Of a stretch of 15,438 bases of DNA, positions 1 to 9,330 are shown piece after piece. Made by a program: the position numbers and the translations under genes. The DNA comes from Hamiltosporidium magnivora (taxonomy: Eukaryota > Microsporidia > Dubosqiidae). The number at the start of each line of letters is the position of its first letter. Within the stretch, counting starts at the first letter, position 1. The notes below the pieces were generated by a model that did no database searches, was not told the DNA's origin, and was given only the letters and a program-made list of their open reading frames with translations. The DNA lies in assembly GCA_004325065.1 (NCBI GenBank), contig PITI01000279.1:1-15438 (forward strand). Direction: 5' to 3'.

Positions 1-60
1 ATTTATTTGTAATTTTTTATGTAACTAGATTACAGATCACAAATTAACAAATAGGTAATT

Positions 61-540
61 ACCATATAAAAGCATGAAAACCTTGCCTTACTCACTCGGG
101 ATAGAAGACTTAGCGCTTGCGAGATAAAAAAATAAAAACCATTAAAAGCCATGAGAGCTAAGTCGCAATTTATACCTGGTGGCTTGATATTGCATATCTG
201 GATGAATCCATGTAAGTCTTAAAGATATATCTTGGCTAGAAGTTTACTGGGTTAGACAGTGGGAATAAGTGGAAATCCTGATATTCTTGTTGGAGCCCAA
301 AATTGGTTTCGGCCTTCTATCACATTCTAGGCAACAAACATTAGCAAACTCTAGGTAACTTCCTCGCCTATAAATTAGGTTATAAACACCTGGTGGATGA
401 AAGGCTAGGGGATTTAGGTATTGTAAGAGTTACTGATGGTGCCTCAGAGTAGCAGTTATTTATGTTAAACCTAGAAAAACGTTAATGCCATGAAAACAAA
501 ACTAACACTTGCCTCTCTTCTAAAAAAGATGCGATGTTTT
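61..540. other. GC-richer, CTAG-rich non-coding island, possible repeat leader
   Basis: This stretch is visibly richer in G and C than its surroundings and has no long open frame on either strand. Many stops in the forward frames are TAG inside CTAG, GCTAG or TCTAG words, repeated about every 30-60 bases between 235 and 475. The island fades near an ATG at 490 that opens a 31-codon basic frame ending at 585. The change in base composition is seen directly. That it is the leader or remnant of a dispersed repeat is inference. It does not resemble rRNA or tRNA that I can recognise. Confidence 0.35.
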
Positions 541-585
541 TCGATAAAGCTGATGGAAATAAAATTTTATATTGAGAATGAGTAA

Positions 586-2022
586 AAGAAAAATCTATAA
601 TAAATTTATAAATTTTTATAGAATTCAATGTAAGTATTCCGAGGTCTTTTTATAGTTTGTTCCTTTTCCTACAGATGAAAAAAAATCCACAAGTAAATTA
701 ATAGTTTGCCAAATTATAGATAGACATTCAACATATATTTTTTTTGATTGATCTAGTTGTCTGCTAAACACAAACTTTCTTGTACGAAAGTCAAAGAAGT
801 CACAAACCGGGGATAGCCTCAAGCCCTTCGTTAGTTAATGTTACTCTAATTCACTACTAAATCATTGGCGCATCTAGAAGGTTGCAATGTATACTTCGCT
901 ATTCAGACTTACTAAAGCAAAAAATTGATGGAAATAAATGATAGTTGTTTTTGATTTAAGTTAATATTTAACTCATACTAATTTATTTTATATAAAATAT
1001 TTGTATATGCTATAGAAGTAAATTAACTTAAAAAAGTGTAATATCGGGAGATGTATAGGAATAGAGGCAAATGAACTAAACATAAACCATTATGATAAAA
1101 GATATCTAAAAAATAAAGGAGTAGCTAAAATTTAATAGTGTATTGAAATACAGAAGTTTTCTAGACTTTAATTATACCAACTACCAATTTTCACGTAGAA
1201 CTCGAAACATCACGATTATAAACCGAATAAAAATTCCAAATTATTAAGGTTTGTGGTCTTGACATACAAGCGTTATATTACTTTAACACGGGTTTGGTAA
1301 ATCTAAAACGTTTTTTTGGTTACTACCTTAGAATAACCGTGTAGTCATGAGTTCCATTGGTTCATGAACATATTTGGTTGCCTTATTTATGCATTTTTTA
1401 CAAAAATATTAAAAAAGTTACAACCAATTCCGCTGGATTTTTATGTTCAAAATTCAAAATATTAATTTAAGATGTCTACAAACATTTTAAAATATAGGTG
1501 GACTCGCGCCTCAACGGAATCGGTTATAAGTCGTTGCTACACGTTGTGCCAAAGAAAATCCTTTTGAATTTATAAATAATAAAAAACAAACTTCAAATTT
1601 ATGATTGTGGTTTCGAGTCCGTATTAGGAAATATTTTACAAAAATAATTATCAATTCGTTAAGTGAAAATTAAAACCTTCGAAAATTCTATTATTTTAAC
1701 TCTTCGTATGCAAAACTGATAAAATTAATTGCACATTTGATTTTTAATCTGAAAGTTGAGCTCGCTCCATAGATATCTTTTCATTTTTTAAATAGAAAAT
1801 TTTCGTTGAGCTAAAATCAAAAGCAGGAAAAAATGATATAAAATGCCAATAGACTATATGATACAGCTTTATTTTATATCGGTTTTTAATTATAGTTTGA
1901 AAAATCAAATTTAATTACATACTTTTCTCCTTTCGTACCTTTCGGTTTTAAGAATTAATAGATGAAACGCCAACTTATGATGTAGCTACCAATACCCTAG
2001 CTTTTTCGGTCTATTCTTCTTA
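586..2022. other. AT-rich spacer, no supportable gene
   Basis: Mostly A/T runs with stops in all frames. A 69-codon frame on the minus strand (625-831) has no ATG near its start and no recognisable domain. A short GC-richer patch at 1498-1560 may be debris of a decayed sequence but cannot be assigned. I see no RNA gene here. Confidence 0.5.
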
Positions 2023-2205
2023 ATGGAAAACCTGTTTAGAATTGTCGACTATTTTATTTTCTAAGATTCTTATATTAATCGTTAGGACTCTTGCCTCGCT
2101 TTCTAAAGTACCATCCATTTCCACACGGAATCCATAATTCTGCAGATAGTTTTCTACATTTTTATAAGTTTTCCATCTTTGTAATCCCGGATTAATATGA
2201 AGTCG
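2023..2205 (-). pseudogene. Decayed coding fragment, unassigned
   Basis: On the minus strand 61 codons stay open from 2205 to 2023 between a TAG (2208-2206) and a TAA (2022-2020). The same frame continues toward about 1960 with only scattered stops. The translation has a balanced amino-acid mix (INPGLQRWKTYKN near its start, GFRVEMDG in the middle, EARVLTINIRILEN later) and lacks the Lys/Ile/Phe/Asn bias of random AT-rich frames. The DNA is also richer in G and C than its flanks. There is no ATG at the start, so this is a piece of something larger. It could be an internal part of a retroelement or an old gene. I do not recognise the family. Confidence 0.35.
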
Positions 2206-2259
2206 CTAGAAGGCTCAAGGTAGTTTTTTCTGATTAAAATTCCATTCGTCTATTAACAA

Positions 2260-3890
2260 AAGATAGTTTTAATTTCCTTTATTAGCTCTCCATGTTTTAT
2301 TCAACTAATCGAGCTTAAAATGGTTGATTGAACAAATTTTGTTATTGTGTTACAATGGTTAAATATTAATGGGGTTTTTTTTACTGTTTACGGGTTCGTA
2401 TTATATATTTTACTTCAAAATCAATATGAAACGCACCATGATTAATTTAAACATTAGAAAATTTAGTAGAAAATATAAATTTGGCATGAATAGTACTATT
2501 TTGTTGATTTATGATAATGTCTGATGTTACGAAATTTTATTAGGAAATAGCTTATTTGATCAAATTTAAACCCTTTTTGATTATACTAAGCTTAGTTATG
2601 CAATTATAGAAGTATATTCGGAAAAACAAAATAATTATGTTTTACTTGGTGTGTTCTATTTAATTTAAAGACATATTAATTTTTAATCTAGCATGGCTGT
2701 GTTGGAAAAATTCGGTCGTACAGGTGATTAATAACCTATACATTATATATTTATAGTAGAAAATTAGGAGGAGAAAGCTTACTATAATTTCGTACACTTC
2801 TTTGCACATTCATTAGACAGATTATACTAAGTATAGGCTGCTTTTGGCTCTTGTTATCTAAGAAAAATACAATTTAATCGGTTAAACATACTTAACTTCC
2901 AAACTCTAATTATTGCATGCTCGTATATCAGATTAAATAACCAATTTTCATTCGTCAAATTTAATTTAACCAAAAATTGTTCCTATATTTTTATTTTTTT
3001 TTTCTACAAAATAATATTAAAAAAATAAATTAGTCCAGAATAATAACATTAAATGTTCAAAACATCTAAAAAATATAATGCAGTTAAAAATAAATTGAAT
3101 TTCGAGGCATTATATAAAAAATAAAAGACACTAAATATTGTTGTCTTAAAGGAAGATAAAAATCCAAAGATCTAGATTTTTAAAGAATATATAATAACAT
3201 ATTCATTTATTCAAACCTTTAAGACAATATATTTTTTGAACGGTGAAATACATTATGTATTTATTTAAAAAAAATTTAAGTAAAATTCAGGATAATTAAA
3301 TTTTATTTTAATCTTATAAAAAATACTTGAATATGTTTTACTCTCTATTAAACTTTTGTATACATGATTATTACATTTTAACAAATTAAATATAATTTTT
3401 TTGATATAATTCAAGAATAAATTTGTTGAAAATATGTAATATTAAGTTTGTGACATTATTTTTTTGGCTTAATTGAGTCTATTTTTTGATTCATTTGTGT
3501 CTAAACACAATTTAAAGGCTAATTTAAAAATAAATATTCACTTTGGCTATTACAGACTAATTAAATATATTTTCAAAAGTAAGAATTTAAACTTATAAAG
3601 CCGCTTATTTAATTAATTTTTTTATTCTATCATATCTTTAGTTTTTTGCAAAGAAATTAATATGTAATTTCAATACAATTTCTACTTATGTTTTCTTCAA
3701 TGAAAATGGTTTAGAATAACCAATTATAATTAAAAATTCCACCATATTCTACTTTGTTTATAAGCTTTACTTTACAACTATTTTGCGCTTAAGTTTGTGG
3801 ATTGTTAAAAATTAATACAGTGAAAAAAATTAGGCTTTTAACTTTACAGTGAATACCTAGAATTTATCAAACGATATTTTTTTACTACAA
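2260..3890. other. AT-rich spacer with one inverted repeat
   Basis: Very AT-rich, with long A and T runs and stops in every frame. Apart from the inverted repeat at 3133-3235 I see no gene, RNA or mobile-element signature. Confidence 0.5.
3133..3235. repeat. Inverted repeat, about 100 bp, possible small hairpin or MITE
   Basis: The left arm ends TTGTCTTAAAGG (3141-3152) and the right arm begins CCTTTAAGACAA (3216-3227), a perfect 12-bp inverted match. The pairing extends imperfectly outward to about 3133 and 3235. Inside lies a smaller hairpin, AAAAATC...GATTTTT, near 3168-3181. The size and layout could suit a miniature inverted-repeat element, but no target-site duplication is evident and in such AT-rich DNA chance is possible. 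Confidence 0.35.
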
Positions 3891-4463
3891 AAAAATTTCG
3901 TGTGTTTTTGGTTTATTTGGTGGGTAAAATCAGGAATAAATTGCAATTTTATCCCCCATTGATTTCAAACAGAGTTAGGCTAAAAGATTGTAGTACTATA
4001 CAAAGGGCTTATATGGAGCTTCAAACTAGAGAATGTGTTATAAAAGGCGATTTCGCGTTCTTATTGGCCACAAAATCAATCCTTTCTGCACATCACGCCG
4101 CGTAAAAAAGTTTTTATTTTCATTTATTGTTAGAGAAATATATATACAATCGTGAAAGAACTTATTTTTCATTATTTTTTCAAAACATCAAAAAAAAATT
4201 TACAGGTCTTTTTGTTTAGTTTACTGCGTTTTTTCTACTTGAACTTTGTATTAAAAAAATCATTTTAAGAAGTATAAAGTCAAAATAACTCTGCCAGAAA
4301 GGTGACTAGCCTTGCTACCCGTTTCAGGCCCGGATAAAAGAGAAGGTGCGCGTATAGTGTTTAACATTTGTATCCTAAAAAACCATATTTTTACGAAACT
4401 GAAACGAATCAATAATAACTCTCAAAAAAATCAGAAAATAGAAAGAATAGTTCAATTAATATT

Positions 4464-5153
4464 CGTAGTTGGAATTTGATAAGCCTTTTCCGAGCAGGTA
4501 AATTAATGAATCTATCGATTGAACTAGATAAATACAAAATAGATACAGTAGCATTGCAGTAAATCAGATGGAACAGAATAGATGTAATTAAAACCAAACA
4601 TATAACGTTTTTTTACAGTGATAACGCGACTAATACACTGGAAACAGCTTTTTTCATCAGAAACAAGCACTGATTGATGTTTTAGGCTATACCCATAGAT
4701 GAAAGATGTGTTAAATAATAATTAAAGAAAGTTTCAATAATACATCCTTGAGTTGTGTCCAACGCTTTGACCGGTGAGGAACTAAGAAAAGAAGGATAAA
4801 TTTTATTATAAGCCAAAATTTACTTACATAATGCTCCGAAAAGTGAATTAAAAATTGTTATAAGGTATTTTAATGCAAGGATAATAGAAAGACTAATTAC
4901 AGTGCTACTATTGGTAAGGAAAGCATTTATTCCGAATCTAATGGCGATAAAGCCAGATTAATCTACCTTGGAGTTAGTGAAAACATAATAATTTCTAGCT
5001 GCTATTTTTCTCACAAAACTATACATAAATATACGTGCAATCACTTGATGGTATTACATTCAATCAAATTGATCATGCTCTTATCGATTCGAGGCATACT
5101 TCAAATTTCATCGATGTCAGAACTTTTTAAGGGCAGATGTAGACTCTGATAAC
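4464..5153 (+). pseudogene. LINE endonuclease domain (EEP/APE fold), inactivated
   Basis: Read in shifting frames, the exonuclease-endonuclease-phosphatase motifs are clear. SWNLISLFRAGK starts near 4464, with the Asn of the first motif. VALQ-stop-IRW lies at 4551-4571, where the catalytic Glu codon has become TAA (4560-4562). IVIRYFNARI at 4854 stands for the family's GDFNA motif, with Asp read as Tyr at 4866. FNQIDHALIDSR lies at 5059-5094. ADVDSDN at 5133-5153 has Asn (AAC, 5151-5153) where the catalytic His of SDH belongs. Three catalytic positions are therefore lost, besides many stops and frame changes. In an active element this domain nicks the target DNA to prime reverse transcription. 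Confidence 0.85.
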
Positions 5154-5372
5154 CTTTTGGTGAGATGAAGTATACACAACGCCTCTAAAACTTAAATGCA
5201 TCCAAAAGCTTGATGACACAAAGATATGATGCCAATATGTATCATGACATTAATGTTAGAGAACAATATGTAAAGACCCTTACCTAATGTCTAAATACAA
5301 ATATGACCTATATAATATGTGAAAAAGATGATACTTGGACTAAGATAAAATAAGCAATTAAGCAAACTGCAG

Positions 5373-5967
5373 AGTAAGTGTTGGGATTTAAAATCGGGGA
5401 AAAAAGCCGGTTTAATCAAGAATGCAAAGATGCGATCAATCATAGAAATAAAACTAGAGTGAAGGTTTTACTATATGAGACCACATGTATAACACAAGTA
5501 TCCAGTGTGACAAGAAAACTCAAACATCTTCTAAGAGGTAAAAGGAGAAAGAGATATACAGAGACTAAAAGTAATAAAAATGAAAGTATAAATTAAGAGA
5601 ATAAGACGAATATTGATTTGTTTAGCATGCAAAAGCAAAAGTTTGAAATCTTAACTTGCGTGATCGAAGAAAGAGAAGGTATAATAATTTCAGAACCCAA
5701 GAAATCTAAGAAAACTGTGCCGAAGATTTTGAAAACTTTCTAAATAGCAATGAAGAAGATAAATCAGAAAAAATGAAAAGTACGGATTATAATACAACAA
5801 ATAAGAATATTTGGATTAAAGACGAAGAAACTAACATTGAGCCAACTCTTGAGGAAACAATAACTGCTATAATAAGTTTGAGAAATCATAGGGTACCCGG
5901 AGAAAATAAAATTACAGCAGAATTTATAAAATATGAAGGTAATGAGCCAATAAAAAAACATACATAA
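5373..5967 (+). pseudogene. LINE pol linker between endonuclease and RT, broken
   Basis: Two fairly long open pieces survive. The first (about 5378-5595) is basic, with ECKDAINHRNKTRVKVLLYE and later LLRGKRRKRY; this matches the family's usual segment of a cysteine followed by a run of basic residues. The second (about 5713-5967) runs AEDFENFLN, then an acidic patch, then EPTLEETITAIISLRNHRVPGENKI. That is the standard lead-in to the RT, the 'KAPGEDGI' box, here VPGENKI. The region between and the 5' joint carry stops. It has no independent function. Confidence 0.75.
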
Positions 5968-6009
5968 ATTAGGGCAAAAAATATAGACTAAAGAAAAAAT
6001 ACCCGATGA

Positions 6010-6720
6010 TTGTTATGTAAGCCTAATACTTCACATTCATATAAAAAGTTCAAAAGTGCAATGCACCAATCACAAAGGGACATCACTTTTAATATAAGTT
6101 ATGAACTGCTTATTAGAATAATTGCAAGTAAATTAGAGGTATCAGCAGAAATGATTACTGGGGACTATCGGTGTGAATTTTGCAAAGGCAGATCAACAAC
6201 GGACCAAGTATTTATAATGAAAATGATCCTAGAAAGCCGATATGAATATAATATTCCGACGCATTAACCTTATCTAGATTACAAGCAAATATACGATAGC
6301 ATTGATAGTAAATACTTGTTCGAGGCTCTTGAAGACTTAGTAATTCCATCGAAATTAATATGAATGATAAAAATAACTTTGCTAATATAAAAGAAAAGGT
6401 TTTATTGGCAAATAATATTCAGAAAATTTGAATTGTTGAGGTCTCGAAAATGTAAAACATTATCGTCCGTGCTATTTAATCTTACAAGAATCAATTTACC
6501 ATAAGTTAAAGGATAATGAAGGAAACTCGCTTTTAACAGAAAAATTTATATATAAGCTATGCTGACGACTTAAGTATTCTTTGAAGAAATGAACAAGATA
6601 TAAAATCTTCATTTATTGTCATAGCAGCAGATCTGCAAAGGCCGGATATAAGATAAATGAGAATATAACAAAATACATCGAAATCAAATACCTAAATAGA
6701 AACGCTGTGAATAACTTAAA
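6010..6720 (+). pseudogene. LINE reverse transcriptase domain, disrupted
   Basis: The N-terminal RT block is open from 6010 to 6264 and includes IRIIASKLEVSAEMI and the CKGRSTTDQVF box. After a TAA (6265-6267) the same frame gives motif A, YLDYKQIYDSIDSKY, with its catalytic Asp at 6277-6279. The usual Ala of the box is Ile. TLSSVLFNLT (about 6457-6486) stands for the LSPVLFN motif B, with Pro read as Ser. SYADDLSI puts an intact YADD catalytic pair at 6558-6569, in another frame. The thumb-like region after it is full of stops. The ordered motifs make the identification secure; the gene is dead. Confidence 0.9.
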
Positions 6721-7319
6721 ATTTTACTTGTTTAAATTCGTAAAAGTCGAGTTCTAACTATTTAGGTACCTTTGTAAATCACAATAATAAAAGTATTGAG
6801 GAAATAAAGAAGGTATGAAATGAGGTCTATTTTGCACCGAATAACTTAATTCAATCATAATATAGGTAGAGTTCAAAAACGTATATACAGAAACTTCATA
6901 TAACATATCGTAAGGTATTGATCTGTGAATTGTAATTTCAGAACAAGTTGAAACACTCCTAAACAAGTAAGAAGGAAAGATACTTTGGAAAAGAAAAGCC
7001 CAAAACTATCAAAATGTGTAAAAATTAAGATCAAACAAGTAATTCATGGTTTCTGTCGTGAAAGAAATTCGGTTATCGAAATAAAAAAAAAGGCTAGAAA
7101 ACGTGGTTATAATGCTACCTAATCGAGGTGTGAGTCAAGTCTACTTCTATCAACACAATGAGAAAAGAATAAGATATAGATCACGAAAAATATGGTTAGA
7201 TGTTGCGGGAAAAGACAATTCAATGCTATATTGAAAGTAATTGAAAGAAAAAGTAGAAGATAAGAAGAATTATGAAATTTTTTAGAAGGTCAAGCTCTTT
7301 AAGACTGTAGTGCCACCCG

Positions 7320-7338
7320 GTAGTAGTAGTAGTAATAA
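7320..7338 (+). repeat. (TAG)n microsatellite tail of the LINE
   Basis: Directly after TGCCACCCGG come about five GTA/TAG units fading into TAATAA. Non-LTR elements without a poly-A tail often end in a short simple repeat, so this marks the 3' end of the element. The composition turns to plain AT-rich spacer immediately after. Confidence 0.75.
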
Positions 7339-7339
7339 A

Positions 7340-8140
7340 TTAAAAATACGGTTATGTCATTCATGATCAAGAATCAATCGAACATGAATTTCACAACTGT
7401 ATCTACCAAGGGTTTTCATTTTTATAAATATGTAGAAAAAAATCTATTTTTGTTACTGTGGTTTGATATTTTCTATAATAGAAAACGCCAATCAAACAAT
7501 TTACTTTAATTTTATGAAAATAAATTTTCTATCGAAATGCTTTTAAATTATTTTACCTTTTAGTTTTTTTTCCCAATTCATTAAAATAATAACATTCATA
7601 CTCCATTCTTTAAAAATACTATATTTGATTTTCAAACATCAAACAACTGAATTTCTAGCAATTAAATGTTTGCAAGAAAGAAACAATATATTTTAACTAC
7701 AAAATACAAACATTATACAATTTTAAATATTATTTCTTGGTTTTCTTAGAAAAGTGATAGTTGTTTTTTTGCTCAAAATAATTTGAAACGTTCGTTTTAT
7801 AAGAAAAATGAATTTTTCTAGTATAGTTTGTAAAAATGTTGTCGATTTTCTATTTTTATTAAATAAATAGAAAATTGGTTTTATACGAGCTAGATCATAC
7901 TTATTTGAATATTTTCTTATTCTGTTAATATATGAAAGTAGATTCTGAAAAAGCCTTTATTATGTTAAATTATATTGTTATTCGATGTATGGAAATTTTT
8001 CTTAAGTTATTTCGATTTAATTATGTAATATTAATCCAATATCGTTTTCAACTCCTCTTTTATATTTTAAATTATGGCGATGAATTCGGTACTGATATTA
8101 CTAAAAACTAGTGCAAATTTTATCCGAGTAAAAAAAATGA
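7340..8140. other. AT-rich spacer, nothing recognised
   Basis: About 800 bases of A/T-dominated sequence with stops in all frames. I see no gene, RNA or repeat beyond simple A and T runs. Confidence 0.5.
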
Positions 8141-8285
8141 TCGGTTTAAAGCACCATACCCCTAATTGTTCTTCTTACCTGGTTTTTCCTTAGAAACGAG
8201 ATAATATATAGATGCATTAAAGCTTTCTGGTATGTTTGTGGAGTTTCTGATGATTTTCTTCCGTAGATTATGCTGTAATCAACAA
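8141..8285 (-). other. Possible decayed coding scrap
   Basis: Two overlapping minus-strand frames are open for 40-50 codons through a GC-richer patch. One reads IIRNSTNIPESFNASIYYL followed by VSKEKPGKK. This faintly recalls the 'IPE-W-YLVPK' entry of RLE-type LINE reverse transcriptases, the class of the fragment at 12124-12815. The other frame reads IIYGRKSSETPQTYQKAL. With two competing frames and no complete motif the assignment is weak. Confidence 0.2.
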
Positions 8286-8763
8286 AAAGCTATATATTTT
8301 CAAAACATAAAAAAATTACTGCCCGATGGACTCATCTAGTATGCTTTGTGTTTGATTTAGTCCAGTGAAACAATTTAAAGAGCCTAAATTCGATTCAAAG
8401 ATCCCTTATATTTGTATATGCCGTGGATAAAATAATATATTTAATAGATAAATAAGACCGAAATATAAAATCACAATCAAGCATTTGAAAATCAAATGAT
8501 GCAAATACGAATAATGATATTATGAATACTGGTTTAAAGAAGAAATACTATTTATTATTAAATGATTTATTATAGAATAGCTTAAATGCTTTAAATATTG
8601 CTTCAAATTCTTTATTTGAATATTTAAATCAATTTTCGGAATTTTAAAATAAAACTGCTATGAATATGAAATCTATAGTTTTTTGTGTAAAAAAAACCGT
8701 CAGATTTAAGTTTTAGAAAACATATTTTATTCTAACAGGATTGATTATTTACATCATAATCGT

Positions 8764-9318
8764 TTATTTTAAGCTCAAAGTTTTACAGAATGTATTAAAA
8801 GTAGAATACCTATTTTTTCGAAATGATTTACTTCTCAAATAAAATCCTAACAATTCTATATTGTGATTGCACACTTCTATGATTTTTTCTTTTCTTATCA
8901 TTCGTTTCAAATTAAATTTATACTTTTCTTTTTCAAGCTTTTTTAAACTCATTTATTTTCATACCATTCTTTTTCCGAGGGTTTTTGTCTCGATGTGATT
9001 TGATTTTGGTTTAATCTCTGATATCATATTGATATATAAAAATTTTCTTGATTTTATTAATTCAACCGAACCACGAAATATCTTACTACTTTTGCGGCCC
9101 ACCTTCTCTAAGAGCTCGGCATTTTTAGAAGATCCTACTTTCTTTCATATTCTCTCTAAGGTTACAAATATAAGGTGATGTTTTTCTTAAATTCTTTAGG
9201 TTTGACAATAATCGTTTTTAACGAAATATAAATGTTTTTATCAGACCAAAACTCTTTTTGCGTCGGAACCAGCCATTAGAGACGGTATAAAACCTTCAAA
9301 CCCGGCAGTCAACCCAAA
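8764..9318 (-). pseudogene. Decayed coding region, unknown family
   Basis: One minus-strand frame is unusually open for DNA of this composition. The open pieces are 9318-9244, then 61 codons at 9144-8962, then, after only TGA-Lys-TAA, 62 codons from an ATG (8952) to a stop ending at 8764. All are in the same frame, with seven internal stops over about 185 codons. The upstream two pieces sit in a GC-richer patch and contain AGFEGFIPSLMAGSDAKRVL and AELLEKVGRKSSKIFRGSV. The last piece is Lys/Arg-rich. No signal peptide, membrane segment or known motif is visible. It looks like a gene or element ORF dying by point stops with its frame kept. The last piece alone could be a chance frame. Confidence 0.4.
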
Positions 9319-9330
9319 TCATCAATATTA

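Larger units (their letters stand above)
4290..7338 (+). mobile_element. Decayed APE-type non-LTR retrotransposon (LINE)
   Basis: The parts of a LINE pol occur in the expected order on one strand. They are an apurinic-like (APE/EEP) endonuclease (about 4464-5153), a charged linker (about 5373-5965), a reverse transcriptase (about 6010-6720), and a C-terminal region with an RSRKIWLDVA stretch near 7170. A TGCCACCCGG plus (TAG)n tail closes it at 7338. Every part is broken by stops and frameshifts, so it cannot make a protein and is an old copy. The 5' limit is only approximate: pol-like wording fades above about 4290. Such elements integrate by target-primed reverse transcription. The wording is that of a family I know as common in arthropods. 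I assign the APE-type class firmly, but not the clade. Confidence 0.9.

Noticed and set aside
625..831. 69-codon minus-strand frame
   Set aside because: There is no ATG near its start, no recognisable domain and no sign of regulation. Open stretches of this length occur by chance in 15 kb read in six frames.
1605..1625. GGTTTCGAGTCC resembling a tRNA T-arm
   Set aside because: The would-be stem does not pair, and no acceptor, D or anticodon arms are found at the right spacing.
3902..4105. 67-codon plus-strand frame in a slightly GC-richer patch
   Set aside because: It begins at GTG rather than ATG, shows no motif or membrane or signal segment, and the opposite strand gives equally plausible scraps. 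I could not support a gene, only a compositional patch.
4409..4597. 62-codon minus-strand frame
   Set aside because: It is antisense to the LINE endonuclease motifs on the plus strand, which explain the sequence better.
5764..5961. 65-codon minus-strand frame
   Set aside because: It is antisense to the open LINE linker on the plus strand, so it is a shadow.
6754..6966. 70-codon minus-strand frame
   Set aside because: It lies opposite the C-terminal part of the decayed LINE and has no motif.
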